The notes under the pieces: generated by a model
Seen by the model: only the letters and a program-made list of their open reading frames with translations
Told to the model about the DNA's origin: nothing
Databases searched by the model: none
Program-made: the position numbers and the translations under genes
Source: Taudactylus pleione
Taxonomy: Eukaryota; Chordata; Amphibia; Anura; Myobatrachidae
DNA: 64,000 nt
Assembly: GCA_031769625.1 (NCBI GenBank)
Contig: JAUIMM010000534.1
Location: 12,911,001-12,975,000, forward strand
Reading direction: 5' to 3'
Part shown: positions 1-10,419 of the stretch, piece by piece
How the letters are laid out: every line of letters begins with the position of its first letter
Position numbering within the stretch: position 1 is the stretch's first letter

Positions 1-1190
1 ACAGCAACTCTCAACTCGACCTAGATATAAACACATAGATGATTTTGTTTGGCAATAAATATAAAATAATAATTTATATAAAAATGTGCAACAACCAAAG
101 TATTCCAAAAAGCAAAGGGCACTCTAGTTCAACATAAAAAAATAATATACAGTAGCTACGACAATCACATTTTATTTGATATATATATTAAAAAATGCTT
201 CAAAGCCTCCCAGACTAACTTCTGAGTAAAATATACATAATGTGAAATTAAAAAATAAACAAAGTTTAACAGGACAACATACAACACAAAGATTTAAAAA
301 TACAATTCAGTTATCAAATATCAGTTGTGTGAAGCAAATCACTAATTATCACAATTGGGTCCTAATGTGTTAGCAGTACAAATACACAATCATTTTATCT
401 GAACTGGGTGATAACACAAGGAGCAAATCCAACAATATGATAGAATAATGATCAGTGTAACACAAATGGTGATATACTAAGTAGTAGTTATTAGTACAGT
501 AGATAAAATCTCTTCTACTACTATGTAATTTTTGATGCAAAGGCAACAGAGATTGAATTCTATTGTAATGAACTTCAGGAGCGAAATATACTATAGAATG
601 TATTATTTCACCAAATTAATGTAGCTGTAACACAATTGTGTGTAGTTTATATGGAACACATATGAATGCTTTTAAAGTATTGTGTACTTTAAATCAGGCA
701 AATGTCACTGGTTGTAAAGGTAGTGAGATACACAGGCTGATTTGCTAATTCCACAGTCATTCATATTAATGATACAGTATATGTGGCTGCATGACAAATA
801 TATAAAAAAGACCCTCAGATCCCATGCTGCTGACTCACAATTGTCTATTGAAGATCATGAAAGATGATGTTTGTCCATGAAAGATGACATTTTGCCTCTT
901 TCTGAGATATGATTTTTGGCAGGAAAAGTCCAAATTTGTCAAGTAAATACAAACTAATCCGAGCCTGTACATCTCTAATGTGAACTGATATAAGTTATCA
1001 TCAAACATGATAACCTCATCCTAGAATAATGTAACAAAGACATCAATTCTCTACTCTTAAACTTAAGATATACAAAATAGGAGAGAATAGATTACCTTTG
1101 AAAACTATACGAGAGAACTGAAGAGCATTGAGAGAAACATACTTGAGAAGAAATATACAAAATCTGATCAGGATATGAAAGATTGATCCA
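1..1190. other. AT-rich DNA with no recognised feature
   Basis: I see no long open frame, tandem repeat or terminal repeat pair here. It is plain AT-rich sequence upstream of the first decayed retroelement. Confidence 0.6.
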
Positions 1191-1194
1191 CGGA

Positions 1195-2600
1195 ACAGGT
1201 CTCTAGATGGTATAAGAGATTATTTGGTCAGAGGTCAGCAAATATACAGGGATCTGCCTAATACTCTTCATCAGGAATAGATTCATCCAATCTTGATGAT
1301 CTAGAAGAAGTGGGAAGCAATCAGGCCAAAGGGAGATCCCAAAATCTCATAGAAAGGGACAACTGAGGAAATTATAAAGGATGATTGCACGATGGTTGTT
1401 AATTTGACAACTAAAAATACTTACCAACCAACACATTGAACGGGATGCAGTTTATTTACCTGCATCTGGAATTCTGACACTGGAAGCCCAACTCTGTACT
1501 AAAGATTTAGGGTGTGGGAAGGAGGGGTTAGAGTTAGGCATCAGCAGGGAGGGTTAGGGTTAAACACCACTCTAACATCAGTATTTAGTCCACATGCAAT
1601 ACATCCAGAGACATTACATACCGATTCTCATTGAACAACTTAGAAAAGGTCTGTCTATTTTCCAACCCACCATATGAATAGTTTTATGTGGAAAAAAAAG
1701 AACTTAAATTATTTGGTTGGAATCATCTATGGGCTACACATTTTACCAGGAAAAATGACACCAGCAGTACATTGATGGTCACATCAATTGATATTACAGG
1801 ACAAGAACAATCGATATTTAGAGATATTGAGAATGACAATGAACATTGAGAATCCCTCCTAACCGAGGATGAACATTTAGCCATTGACATTTTAGAGGAA
1901 TTGCATTTTGAATAACTCTCCAATTCTGAAAAAATAAGACACAAAGGCCCATATGTAAAATTAAATCTGTGTTGTTTTCACCAGAACATGCCAGTAAAGA
2001 AGCCAGTTTCTTCATGAACCAAGGATCTAAGGATTTTGCCAATCTATATCAAAGGAGACATCGTAAAGTAACCACACCATCTATACTTTGAGTAAAAAAC
2101 AATATCAAGTTCTGGACGAGTTCAAACATTAAAACGATGGGATCATCAAGCCTTCCTACAATGGGGGCAACATCGTCTTATGCCCAAAGTAAGAGTAGTT
2201 ATGTTAGACCATGCAACAGTTTAAGGAAACTACTTATTATCAACCACCTTAAATTATTATCATGCACAATAAAAAAATATTATTGACAGGGCACTGGATC
2301 AAGGTACCATTAGCAGAAATGGCCAGTTTCCTATGATCACCACATCCAACTATTTGGATACTCTACCTATTACCAAAGATAGACAAAAGCAAACAACAAC
2401 CCCCAGATAGACCTATTGTAATTGGTAACAACAGGCTGACAGAACAGGAAAGTGTGTTTTTGAATACACATTTGAGAAAGTTTGCTGTTAATTTATCATT
2501 TTACCTACAGGATACTGCAGATATTTTGAGAAAACTATATGACATTAATCTGGACATTAATTTGAACATTAATTGCTGGATCATATGTGACATAAAATCA
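1195..2600 (+). pseudogene. Decayed Penelope-like element: ORF1 tail plus reverse transcriptase N-half
   Basis: Conceptual translation in shifting frames shows a Penelope-like layout. Around 1200-1390 there is a serine and acid-rich stretch (YSSSG..SSNLDDLEE) resembling the ORF1 tail of the intact element at 3053-3886. Around 2085-2190 lies a relic of the segment that reads DKGG in intact copies. Around 2360-2600 the RT fingers and palm start are clear: LLPKIDKSKQQPPDRPIV, then LQDTADILRKLYD and ICDIKSL, matching LPKIHK, RPIVS and LDISSLYT of the intact copy. Many stops and frameshifts, an apparent foreign insert at about 1440-1690 and loss of everything after the first palm motif make it a dead relic. 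Which PLE clade it belongs to cannot be told from these pieces. Confidence 0.68.
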
Positions 2601-2639
2601 TTATGTATGAGCATGGCACACAAATCAGGAGCGGGACAT

Positions 2640-2935
2640 GATAGTTGATACCCAACGGATGGGACATTCCATTTCTGAAATTGTGCGGACATTCAACATT
2701 ATTCGATCTACGTTGTCACACGTGTCACAGAAACACCTCATAGAAGGCATTATCACCCACCATGGATAGCAAATGGTCAAAAACAGGTGCTTATTGATTG
2801 TGACCAGCAGCTTCAGGCCTGAATTGTCCGTGGTAACAGACAAGCGACACTGGCTCAAATCACATCCACATTCAATGCAGGAGGTACCAGATTCATATTC
2901 AGCAGGTCAGTGCAGTGTTCTTTAGCTTTCATAGG
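2640..2935 (+). pseudogene. Tc1/mariner-like transposase N-terminal relic
   Basis: From about 2658 one frame reads MGHSISEIVRTFNI followed by IRSTLSHVSQKH, the helix-turn-helix of Tc1-type transposases. After a frameshift near 2760 another frame reads NRQATLAQITSTFNAGG (about 2838-2890), the second helix-turn-helix segment of the same family. No DDE catalytic domain follows and no terminal inverted repeats were found, so this is a short fragment. It directly follows the point where the upstream PLE relic is cut off, which suggests that Tc1 debris inserted into or replaced the rest of that element. Confidence 0.7.
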
Positions 2936-3052
2936 ATATGGGAGCAGAAGATCCAACACATTGCCTCTGTTAACACTACAACACTGGACACAGCACTTGA
3001 CCTGAGCTTTTGACACTGTAATAATAATACAGATGAAGCCAGATACAGATGA

Positions 3053-3571
3053 ATCTGTAATAATACAGATGAAGCCAGTGGATTTTCGTGGACAGAGGTC
3101 CCTATTGGGGAGACATTAAGTTTCTCGGAAAGTGAAATTGAATCTGTATTATTTAAGGAAAGATTGGTGGACAACATGGGAGATACTTCACCAGAAGAAA
3201 TCCTAAATAATTTGTTAAAATATAAAAAGAAAGAAATTGACTATTTACTACATGGGATAACATTATCAGAGTACCTAAGGGAGAAAAAAATCCCAAGGGG
3301 CTTTCGTGTCCGCAACTCCCCTACTATAGGGAGACTGAATAAGGAATTTGTGAGGCGGTGGATAGCTGTCCTCAACAAGTGCTCCTTAGATTTAATGACT
3401 TTGGTTGTTGAGGAGTCAGCTAGAGAACTTGCCCTTGTGAAGCAAAAAATTACTGATTACATGCACTCCAATAAGTCTCACCTACAAGGTGATTGGGGTA
3501 AATGTGAATTGGATAAATTACATCAACAAGTGGAGAATTATAAAAAAGAACTGATCCTCTTCAAAAAATGA
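3053..3571 (+). CDS. PLE-1 ORF1, N-terminal part (ends at an in-frame TGA)
   Basis: This frame is open from 3053, with an ATG at 3176; the true start is unclear because the 5' end of the element is not preserved. The product is about 135 residues from 3164. It is charged and mostly helical, with a likely coiled coil near its end (LDKLHQQVENYKKELILFKK). Similar small proteins upstream of the RT are found in some vertebrate Penelope-like elements; their function is not established, and RNA binding or particle assembly is only a guess. A TGA at 3569-3571 interrupts the frame, which stays open on the other side to 3886. This is more likely one mutation in a formerly continuous ORF than a true end. 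Readthrough cannot be excluded. Direct repeats of an ATACAGATGAAGCC unit lie at 3028-3075, near the upstream edge of the frame. Confidence 0.65.
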   Translation: MCNNTDEASGFSWTEVPIGETLSFSESEIESVLFKERLVDNMGDTSPEEILNNLLKYKKKEIDYLLHGITLSEYLREKKIPRGFRVRNSPTIGRLNKEFVRRWIAVLNKCSLDLMTLVVEESARELALVKQKITDYMHSNKSHLQGDWGKCELDKLHQQVENYKKELILFKK

Positions 3572-3886
3572 AAATTTGAAGTTGTTAACAAAGATTACGA
3601 AGAAAGGAGAGTATATCGTTGGTTGTCAGGGGGGACAGACACAAAGGTACGACATGTACAACAACGACGCTTTCATGGACAGAGGGATAGAATGGACAAC
3701 TATTCATCTAGTGATTTACCCTCGACCTCTGGTGATGAAACCCCTGGTAACAAGGCACGGGTTCCATATCAAAAACCCCCTTTAGGAGTGAGGACCCGCG
3801 CAGGTCGCGGAAGGGAAGGAGACACAAAAGAAGGGGAGGACAGAGGTGCCATAAAAGGAACCAAAGGCAGGGAACGGAGGAGATGA
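3572..3886 (+). CDS. PLE-1 ORF1, basic C-terminal part after the TGA
   Basis: This continues the ORF1 frame past the TGA at 3569-3571 for 104 codons. It begins KFEVVNKDYEERRVYRW, passes a serine-rich stretch (NYSSSDLPSTSG) and ends in an Arg/Gly-rich tail (RTRAGRGRE, GRERRR) typical of nucleic-acid-binding extensions. It stops at TGA 3884-3886, which overlaps the ATG of the reverse transcriptase by the tetranucleotide ATGA at 3883-3886. No strong start codon lies just after the TGA, so this part would be made only by readthrough or from an unmutated copy. The RNA-binding role is inferred from composition only. Confidence 0.6.
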   Translation, partial: KFEVVNKDYEERRVYRWLSGGTDTKVRHVQQRRFHGQRDRMDNYSSSDLPSTSGDETPGNKARVPYQKPPLGVRTRAGRGREGDTKEGEDRGAIKGTKGRERRR

Positions 3887-6135
3887 ATCTTATCTACAAT
3901 CTATCTAGCAGGGATCTAACATGTGCCGAAATTAGGGTATTAAACAAAGGGTTAGGATATATACCAACTAATAAATTAAGCTCACTCAATTGGAAAATTG
4001 ATCAACAGCATTTAAATAGACAATTGAAGTTAAGAGGATTTTTTGACAGTAAAAATTTGAGTACAAATCCTAAAAAAGAAGAACCCTTTAAAACAAGATC
4101 TAATTTTGAACCCTCCCTTAACAACATCGGCATTAATAGTTTCATGAAAGCTCTAGATGTACGTGTTTCTGGTACCCTGAAGGAGGACACTCCCCATAGA
4201 AACAATCTTACCAAGGAGGAATGGGATGCTTTGAGACACCTTAGTGCGTATAAGGACATTGTTGTAAGACCAGCGGACAAAGGGGGAGGGGTTGTTATAC
4301 TGGATGTGGATAGGTATAGCCAGGAGATTTACAAACAAGTTTCTGAAGAATCAGTTTATGAAAAACTTAGGAAGGATCCAACTGATGCCTTCAAAATCGA
4401 GTTAGATAATTTACTCATTGCATCAGTGAATGGAGGTACCATCACCAAGGAGACATACAACTTCCGGAATACTGATTTTCCAAGGATACCGCTCCTTTAT
4501 TCGCTACCCAAGATCCACAAAAGTCCCTCTGATCCCCCTGGACGCCCTATAGTGTCGGCGAGAGGTTCTCTATATAGTAATGTCTCACAATTTCTAGATC
4601 ATTTTTTGCAGCCCTGTGTCCAAGCGGGTGATACTTACCTTAAAGATACAACAGACTTATTGTTAAGCTTATCCAGATTGGGTGAAGTACCCTCCAGAAC
4701 ATGGCTCTGTACTTTGGACATCTCCAGCCTTTATACCAACATCCCCCATATAGGGGGTTTGGAGGCTGTGAGGGATTTAATTACTGACAATGAGCTATAT
4801 CAAGGTCCCCGCGTTGACTTTTTTCTAACACTGCTGGATATGACTTTGAGAAGAAATTATTTCTACTTTGATGGATACTATTACATCCAAAAAAGCGGCT
4901 GTGCCATGGGGTCGCATGTCGCTCCGACATATGCTAATGCATACATGGCAAAGGTAGAGAAAAATTTCTTCTTCAACAGGGATGTGCGTGACAGAGTCTT
5001 GTTTTATAAGAGATATATAGATGATGTGATTCTCTTTTGGAAAGGGGAATGTACTGAGCTTATGGACATAATTGAAGGGATCAATGCATTGGACCACCCT
5101 ATCAAATTCACCTATAACATGAGCCTTGAGGAAATCAATTTCCTGGATGTTACAATCAAAGTGTCTGACAACGTTCTCTCTACAAGGGTCTATTCGAAAC
5201 CAACCGATAGGAACACCTTATTGAGAGCCGATAGTTTCCACCCAGCCTCAACAATCAGCAGTTTGCCCTTTTCGCAGCTATTAAGGGTAAAAAGAATTAC
5301 AAGTGATCCCTCAATATTAGATAGTGAATTAGATAAAATGTTGAACAAATTTAGAGCTAGAGGATATGCTGAAAAAGTACTACAATCTGCTCGAAGAAAG
5401 GTTGATACAATATCTAGAGAAGAGACACTTAAACATAAGGATAAGGACCAATCGGAGGATGTTCTGAATTGGGTATATACCTACAGCACGGCACATGGAA
5501 CCATTAGGAAGGCCTGCAAGGAACTCTGGCCGATAGTACAGAATGACCGGGACTTAACAGTGTTTAGAAAGACAAGGATTAGGCCATGCTATAGAAGAGG
5601 GAAGAACATTAAAGACTGGGTGGTTCGTTCCGATGTAACAGAACTGAATAAGTCATCTCAAGTAGTGTGTAGACCTACCAATGGGTGCTTTAAATGCTTA
5701 GGATGTACGACATGTGGCTATATGCTGACGGGAAAATGTTTTTATCATCCACAGTCAGGACAAAAGTATGAGATAAGGCACCGACTGACCTGTACCAGCA
5801 CTTTTGTCGTTTATCTTATTAAATGTCCCTGTGGACTCTGCTATGTAGGGAACACCATGCGTTCTTTTAAGGAACGCATGGCCCTACATAGGTCAGCTAT
5901 TAGATCAGCACTCAGCGGGAAGGGGTCTGAACAACCTGTTGCCAAGCATTTTTTGGAAGCTAGGCACAACCTCTCAAGTTTGAAATATATGGTAATTGAT
6001 CAGGCCTTGGATGATGGAAGGAGGGGTGATAGGAATAAAAGGTTGTTAATGTTAGAATCCAAGTGGATTCATAATTTAGATACTGTCAGACCCAAAGGTC
6101 TTAATGATCAGCTTAACTATGGTATTTTTCGTTAA
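3883..6135 (+). CDS. PLE-1 ORF2: Penelope-like reverse transcriptase with GIY-YIG endonuclease
   Basis: This is an uninterrupted 750-codon frame. The RT domain shows DKGGG (residues 132-136), LPKIHK (208-213), RPIVS (221-225), palm motif A LDISSLYT (278-285, catalytic Asp279), SGCAMGS (338-344) and the catalytic YIDD (378-381). A Cys-rich linker CFKCLGCTTC (602-611) precedes the endonuclease, whose GIY-YIG signature reads VYL (643-645) and CYVGNT (653-658), with a late ESKWI glutamate (about 725). In PLEs the endonuclease nicks the target and the RT primes on it. The usual Lys of YVGKT is Asn here. Start chosen: ATG 3883, inside the stop of ORF1, which suggests coupled termination and reinitiation. 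The protein ends GLNDQLNYGIFR, as related copies do. It resembles Neptune-type elements because of the Cys linker. It is the only long intact coding frame in the window, so the copy is young. Confidence 0.96.
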   Translation: MNLIYNLSSRDLTCAEIRVLNKGLGYIPTNKLSSLNWKIDQQHLNRQLKLRGFFDSKNLSTNPKKEEPFKTRSNFEPSLNNIGINSFMKALDVRVSGTLKEDTPHRNNLTKEEWDALRHLSAYKDIVVRPADKGGGVVILDVDRYSQEIYKQVSEESVYEKLRKDPTDAFKIELDNLLIASVNGGTITKETYNFRNTDFPRIPLLYSLPKIHKSPSDPPGRPIVSARGSLYSNVSQFLDHFLQPCVQAGDTYLKDTTDLLLSLSRLGEVPSRTWLCTLDISSLYTNIPHIGGLEAVRDLITDNELYQGPRVDFFLTLLDMTLRRNYFYFDGYYYIQKSGCAMGSHVAPTYANAYMAKVEKNFFFNRDVRDRVLFYKRYIDDVILFWKGECTELMDIIEGINALDHPIKFTYNMSLEEINFLDVTIKVSDNVLSTRVYSKPTDRNTLLRADSFHPASTISSLPFSQLLRVKRITSDPSILDSELDKMLNKFRARGYAEKVLQSARRKVDTISREETLKHKDKDQSEDVLNWVYTYSTAHGTIRKACKELWPIVQNDRDLTVFRKTRIRPCYRRGKNIKDWVVRSDVTELNKSSQVVCRPTNGCFKCLGCTTCGYMLTGKCFYHPQSGQKYEIRHRLTCTSTFVVYLIKCPCGLCYVGNTMRSFKERMALHRSAIRSALSGKGSEQPVAKHFLEARHNLSSLKYMVIDQALDDGRRGDRNKRLLMLESKWIHNLDTVRPKGLNDQLNYGIFR

Positions 6136-6660
6136 GATTTAGCTCTGACATTATTTAACACCCTATATTTACTATTTATCCCAGTAATAAACTTAGTGAT
6201 ACTATCAAGTGGTTAATTTTTTGATATATTGAATCTCCTTAATACAGGTACCGTTAGTTTTATTATGTTTTTTGTTTTGTATGTTTTGTATATTATACAC
6301 GATTGTTTGTTTAGTACATGATACACGATGTATGATTATTATATTTGTATCTTCACATGGTGTTTTTTTCTCCCTGGCAGGCGTCGGGTCTCTATGGCAA
6401 CGATGACGTCACCGGTGTGCTGACACGCTTCCGGCGTGACCGGAAGTGATGCACACGGGACGGGACGCGACCAACGGGACCCGGCGTGAGTCTAAGGAGG
6501 ACAATGGGTATTTAAGGTAAGATGGTACACTTATTTTGTTTATGTATGTGCAGCCTGACGACGGGCAATAAAGCCCGAAACGTTGCAGCAATGATTGTGT
6601 GATCTACATTTTTTTGAGACCGTCGAGTGCAGCGCCTGGTTGAATATATATATATATAAT
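6136..6660 (+). mobile_element. PLE-1 3' untranslated region and terminal segment
   Basis: This lies between the ORF2 stop and the first unrelated repeat. It is T-rich at first, then turns CpG-rich (about 6380-6500, with GATGACGTCACCGG), then carries the hammerhead-like motif at 6549-6590. A further end segment (GACCGTCGAGTGCAGCGCC) is followed by an AT dinucleotide run at about 6644-6657. The exact 3' boundary is not certain. Confidence 0.7.
6549..6590 (+). ncRNA. Hammerhead-ribozyme-like motif at the PLE-1 3' end
   Basis: The core CTGACGA (6555-6561) is followed by a hairpin GGGC/GCCC (6563-6566 with 6573-6576), then GAAA (6577-6580) and C. Helix III would be the self-complementary ACGT (6580-6583), then U at the cleavage position, then GCAGCA. 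Helix I pairs TGCAGC (6549-6554) with GCAGCA (6585-6590), five of six pairs with one A.A mismatch. One extra C (6562) lies between CTGACGA and helix II, as an extra base does in other copies in this window. PLEs are known to encode hammerheads; a palindromic helix III implies activity as a dimer. The helix II loop (6567-6572) is AATAAA, a polyadenylation hexamer. Activity is not shown. Confidence 0.6.
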
Positions 6661-6713
6661 CAACATGTGTGCTAATGACAAATAAAGTCCAAAATGGACA
6701 AACAGAACATGTA

Positions 6714-7689
6714 CCGTATATACTCGAGTATAAGCAGAGTTTCTCAGCACATTTTTTGTGCTGAAAAAGTACCCCCTCGGCTTACACTCGAGTGAAGTGT
6801 AGCGCTGACCGGATGGAGTTCGGTCAGCGCTACACAGCACAAACACACAGCCGCCGGAGCCGGCAGCTGCGTGTTTGCTGTAATCAGCAGCCGCTGAGAG
6901 TCTGTCAGACTCTCACCGGCTGCTGCTGTTCCCACTGCGGGAGCCAACTTCCGACTCCGGCAGTGGGTAATGGGAGAGACGTCATGAGTAATGATGTCTC
7001 TCCCATGCAAAGCAGCCGGAGGAGCTGTTAGCGGCGGGACCAGGAGCAGGGGTTTCAGGTAAGTGATTTTTTTTTTTTTATTCTTATTACTTTTCTCTCT
7101 ACTGGGGGGGGACTACAGGGGGCAATTACTACAGGGGGCACTACCAGGGGGCAATTACTACAGGGGGCACTAAAAGGGGTTATTACCACTGGGCGAACTA
7201 CAAGGGGGGGATTACTACAGGGGGCACCAAAAGGGGGGATTACCACTGGGGGTACTACCAGGGGGGGATTACTATAGGGGGCACTAAAAGGGGTTATTAC
7301 CACTGGGGGAACTACCAGGGGGGTATTACTACAGGGGGCACTACCAGTGGGGATTACTACAGGGAGCACTACCAGGGGGGATTACTACAGGGGGCACTAA
7401 AAGGGGGGATTACCACTGGGGGAACTAAAAGGGGGGATTACCACTGGGGGCACTACCATGGGGGGATTACTACTGGAGGCACTGAAAGGGGGGATTACCA
7501 CTGGGGGCACTACTAGGAAGGATTACTACCGGGGGCACAACCAGGGGGAATTACTACTGGGGGCACTACCAGCTGCTGCCATTTCCCACCCTAGGCTTAT
7601 ACTCGAGTCAATAAGTTTTTCCAGTTTTTTGTGGTAAAAGTAGGTACCTCGGCTTATATTCGGGTCGACTTATACTCGAGTATATACCG
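6714..7689. mobile_element. TA-flanked MITE with CTCGAG-containing inverted ends
   Basis: The left end CCGTATATACTCGAGTATAA and the right end, read in reverse complement as CGGTATATACTCGAGTATAA, are near-perfect inverted repeats that are also internally palindromic. They are flanked by TA (6712-6713 and 7690-7691), as for Tc1/mariner-type insertion. Further inner copies of the motif occur at about 6788 and 7598-7680. There is no transposase; the interior is a G-rich minisatellite (7100-7570) and a CpG-rich palindromic block (about 6795-7050). Confidence 0.75.
7100..7570. repeat. G-rich minisatellite (ATTACTACAGGGGGCACTA-type units)
   Basis: Imperfect tandem units alternate ATTACTACAGGGGGCACTA with AAAGGGGGGATTACCACTG, giving a compound period of roughly 36-70 bp over about 470 bp. 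Runs of five or six G recur on the plus strand, so G-quadruplex formation is possible. It lies wholly inside the TA-flanked MITE. The open frame on the minus strand is a by-product of the repeat. Confidence 0.9.
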
Positions 7690-8139
7690 TAAGTCCAAAT
7701 ACTCAGTCCCACTTAATGATACCATTGTCTTATAAACACTTGATGAGAGTCACATTCAAGCAGGATCCAAATTCAACCAGGATCCACTGTACTATGATCC
7801 ACAGCTTTCTTCTATAAAGAATCCTGAGATCCCACAGGTGTTTAAATCTGAAAAAAATACATAGTGCATACAAATTTTATTTATAAAACATCCACTAAAA
7901 ACACTTGTCTCAAGGTGTGACTCATACATATAATATTTTCATTTTTGGTGTATCACCATATCCACACTGTCCTATCGGGTGCACGCTCATTCTCAATATA
8001 TCTGACCCACTATTTCCTTCTGTGTGTAACTAGTCATGAATGCAGTCCCAGTTTAAGGCACTTTAGCAGTCCATTCTCATATCCTACCACAGTGGAAAGC
8101 AAGGTTCAGAGCAGCGTTCAAACAGTCAACAAACCAAGT

Positions 8140-8173
8140 CCCAACATGTTTCATCAGAAACTGCATCAAAGGG
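8140..8173 (-). ncRNA. Degenerate hammerhead-like motif
   Basis: On the minus strand the order is CCC, TTTGATGC (compare CTGANGA), a short GTT..GAT helix preceded by one extra A, GAAA, the palindrome ACATGT, T, GGG. Helix I would be CCC/GGG. Core positions are mutated, so activity is unlikely. It probably marks the terminal segment of a decayed PLE-type unit (about 7740-8220). Confidence 0.35.
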
Positions 8174-8238
8174 CTAGTTCTGGTGATGTATTGCTTTAGC
8201 TAAAAAGCTCTGACAAAGAATGAAAACTTAGTCCTCTT

Positions 8239-8710
8239 CAGCTGCAGTTCCTACCCTCTTAGATGAGGGGGGCAGCCACCACTAAAAATGGTAGGGAGGG
8301 TGCAATTACTCACCTGCTCCTCCTGGCCAGGTCCCGGTGCCTGCGCAATTGATCTGTCAGGCACTGGGATCAGCGCATGTGCACTAGCATCAGAGAGCCA
8401 CTGGCATCCAAAGGGCTGCATTGTCTGCAGCCAGTTAGGGCTGGCTGAAAGGCAGAGTAGCGGCTTCCTCCTGGAAGCTGCTCTCTGCTAATAGCAGCCT
8501 GGATTGGCAGTCCCAGGGGGAGAAAACACCTCCCCCAGGGGTTGCCTGTTGTGTTGTGTATGTGACTGGCAGGTGGTGCTAGGAAGCCACTGCCAGTCAC
8601 ACAGTGTAGCTAGTGCAGTCACTGACTACACTGAGGTGGTGGATTTTACCAGTACTGGGGGGGGGGGGGCAGGCTACAGCCTCGCAGCCCCTAGGCACAA
8701 TCCACCACTG
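8239..8710. mobile_element. Small hAT-type MITE with 8-bp TSD GTCCTCTT
   Basis: GTCCTCTT occurs at 8231-8238 and again at 8711-8718. The element starts CAGCTGCAG and ends CCACCACTG, giving CAG...CTG termini with weak inverted similarity (about nine of seventeen positions). The exact 8-bp duplication supports hAT. There is no coding capacity. Confidence 0.6.
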
Positions 8711-8718
8711 GTCCTCTT

Positions 8719-10150
8719 AGTCAGCAGCTATTGCCATGTCCAGCAATTAACAAAACTGAATGTTAAAACTCTCATTTAAGACAATTGTTTGATCTCGATT
8801 TAAAACGTTGTGGTCCTGCTTCACTGTTTCTGGGTCCTATCACAATTTATGCTTTTGAGCTCCCCACAGGCCTCCCAACATAGCATCAGACCATCCCATA
8901 TGCCCTACACATACACCCTGACAAGTCACACTCTTATTTTCAGTACTGATAATGCTTGTAAATACATTTCCTTGATTTCAAATAGCCAAAAGGCACAGTG
9001 CTGGTGCAGAGAGAGGGGTAAGGGCAGGCAACAGTTGGGACAGTGCTGGGGGTGTGGTTAGGTTGCAGCTTGGGCAGTGCTGGGGGCAGTACATTTTATA
9101 TTTTATTGGTAATTCTTCTTTAAATTCCATGCTATTTAGTGGAATCCTTAAAGAATTTATAATAAATTATTTTGTTGGGAACATGAGTAAGTAAGGTTAA
9201 GGGGCTTAAGTCAAACACTATAAAATATTCCTACTAATTGTCAGAATTAATTGCTAAAAAAAAAAAAAACAATTCTCTGCAGTGCTACAGTCAAAATGAT
9301 GCAATAGAATATAGAGTTTTGCATGACAAGTCATGTTAAGAAAGTACATTCACATGATTAAAGACATGACAAGATCTCAAACTTTTGCAATGATACTTAT
9401 TTAATCACAAAGACGACTTGTACTTTTTTTTATCTAAAGTGAGCTTCAGCACAGACATAATAGGTAGAGATACTGTAAAATTAAAGAGTTTTATGATAAA
9501 GCAAGACATGCAGAGCATTATACCTGATGTCTTGGTGGGTGAATGAGAATGTTGACAAGGTTGGCTCATTAGAGGCAAATGGTGTGCTAATGAGGGGCAC
9601 TGACAGGGCTACAATCCATAGTCATTAAAAATAAACACACTTTCAGAATCAAGTAGTGTTTGAATTAACATCAGAGGGACTCCATTGGGTACACGGTTTG
9701 TTTGATGAGAAGGAGGGAGTAGACAAAAGCAATTTTCTTTAATGGACCTGTGTACAGTTAAATATATCATTTTGACTGAATTTTATAAAACTATACCTCA
9801 CCCTAATTTATTTACAAATAGAACAGAAATTGCAATATTGTGTTATACAGTACAGTATGAAGGGTATCTCCATTTTCCTATTCTTATAGCCTTCAACATA
9901 ATACTGTAGGTCATACACCTATACTATTACTAATGTTTAATACTGCACTAAATCACTAATAGCTAAAGCTGCATCTGTGGTATAATCAATAAGGTTCACA
10001 GTTACCATAATACCATGGTCAAAAAGAACACAATATTGCATGCAGCCCATTACATTTTTTTTTTTTAAATATTAAACTGTATAGTATGTGACTTTCCACA
10101 GGTAGGTTTCATTTTAGAGAGTAGCTGTCACCATAAAAGACCACCAGTAA
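8719..10150. other. AT-rich DNA with no recognised feature
   Basis: There is a poly(A) run near 9257 and short homopolymers, but no open frame, tandem array or terminal repeats that I can support. Confidence 0.5.
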
Positions 10151-10419
10151 TCTGCAACCAGAGGCATAACTAGGGTGGGGTGAGCGGGTCATGTGACCTG
10201 GGCTCCATGGCAGGCCCAGCAGAGGGGCGCACTGCCATCCAGGGCAGTACCAACTGGTGCTGCACATCCCAGCTCCACTGGGCAAATTCATGGGCCCCCA
10301 TTTTGGCATCATGCCACGCTACATCGCTGAGAAGCAGAGGAACTGCTGTGTGAAGAGGAGCAACATCCAGAAGAGAATAAAGTAAGTAACTGGGCTGGAG
10401 CTGGAGGGATGTTAAGGTC

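Noticed and set aside
6567..6572. AATAAA as proof of the PLE-1 polyadenylation site
   Set aside because: The hexamer is present, but no downstream GU-rich element is clear and no transcript evidence exists; kept only as an observation.
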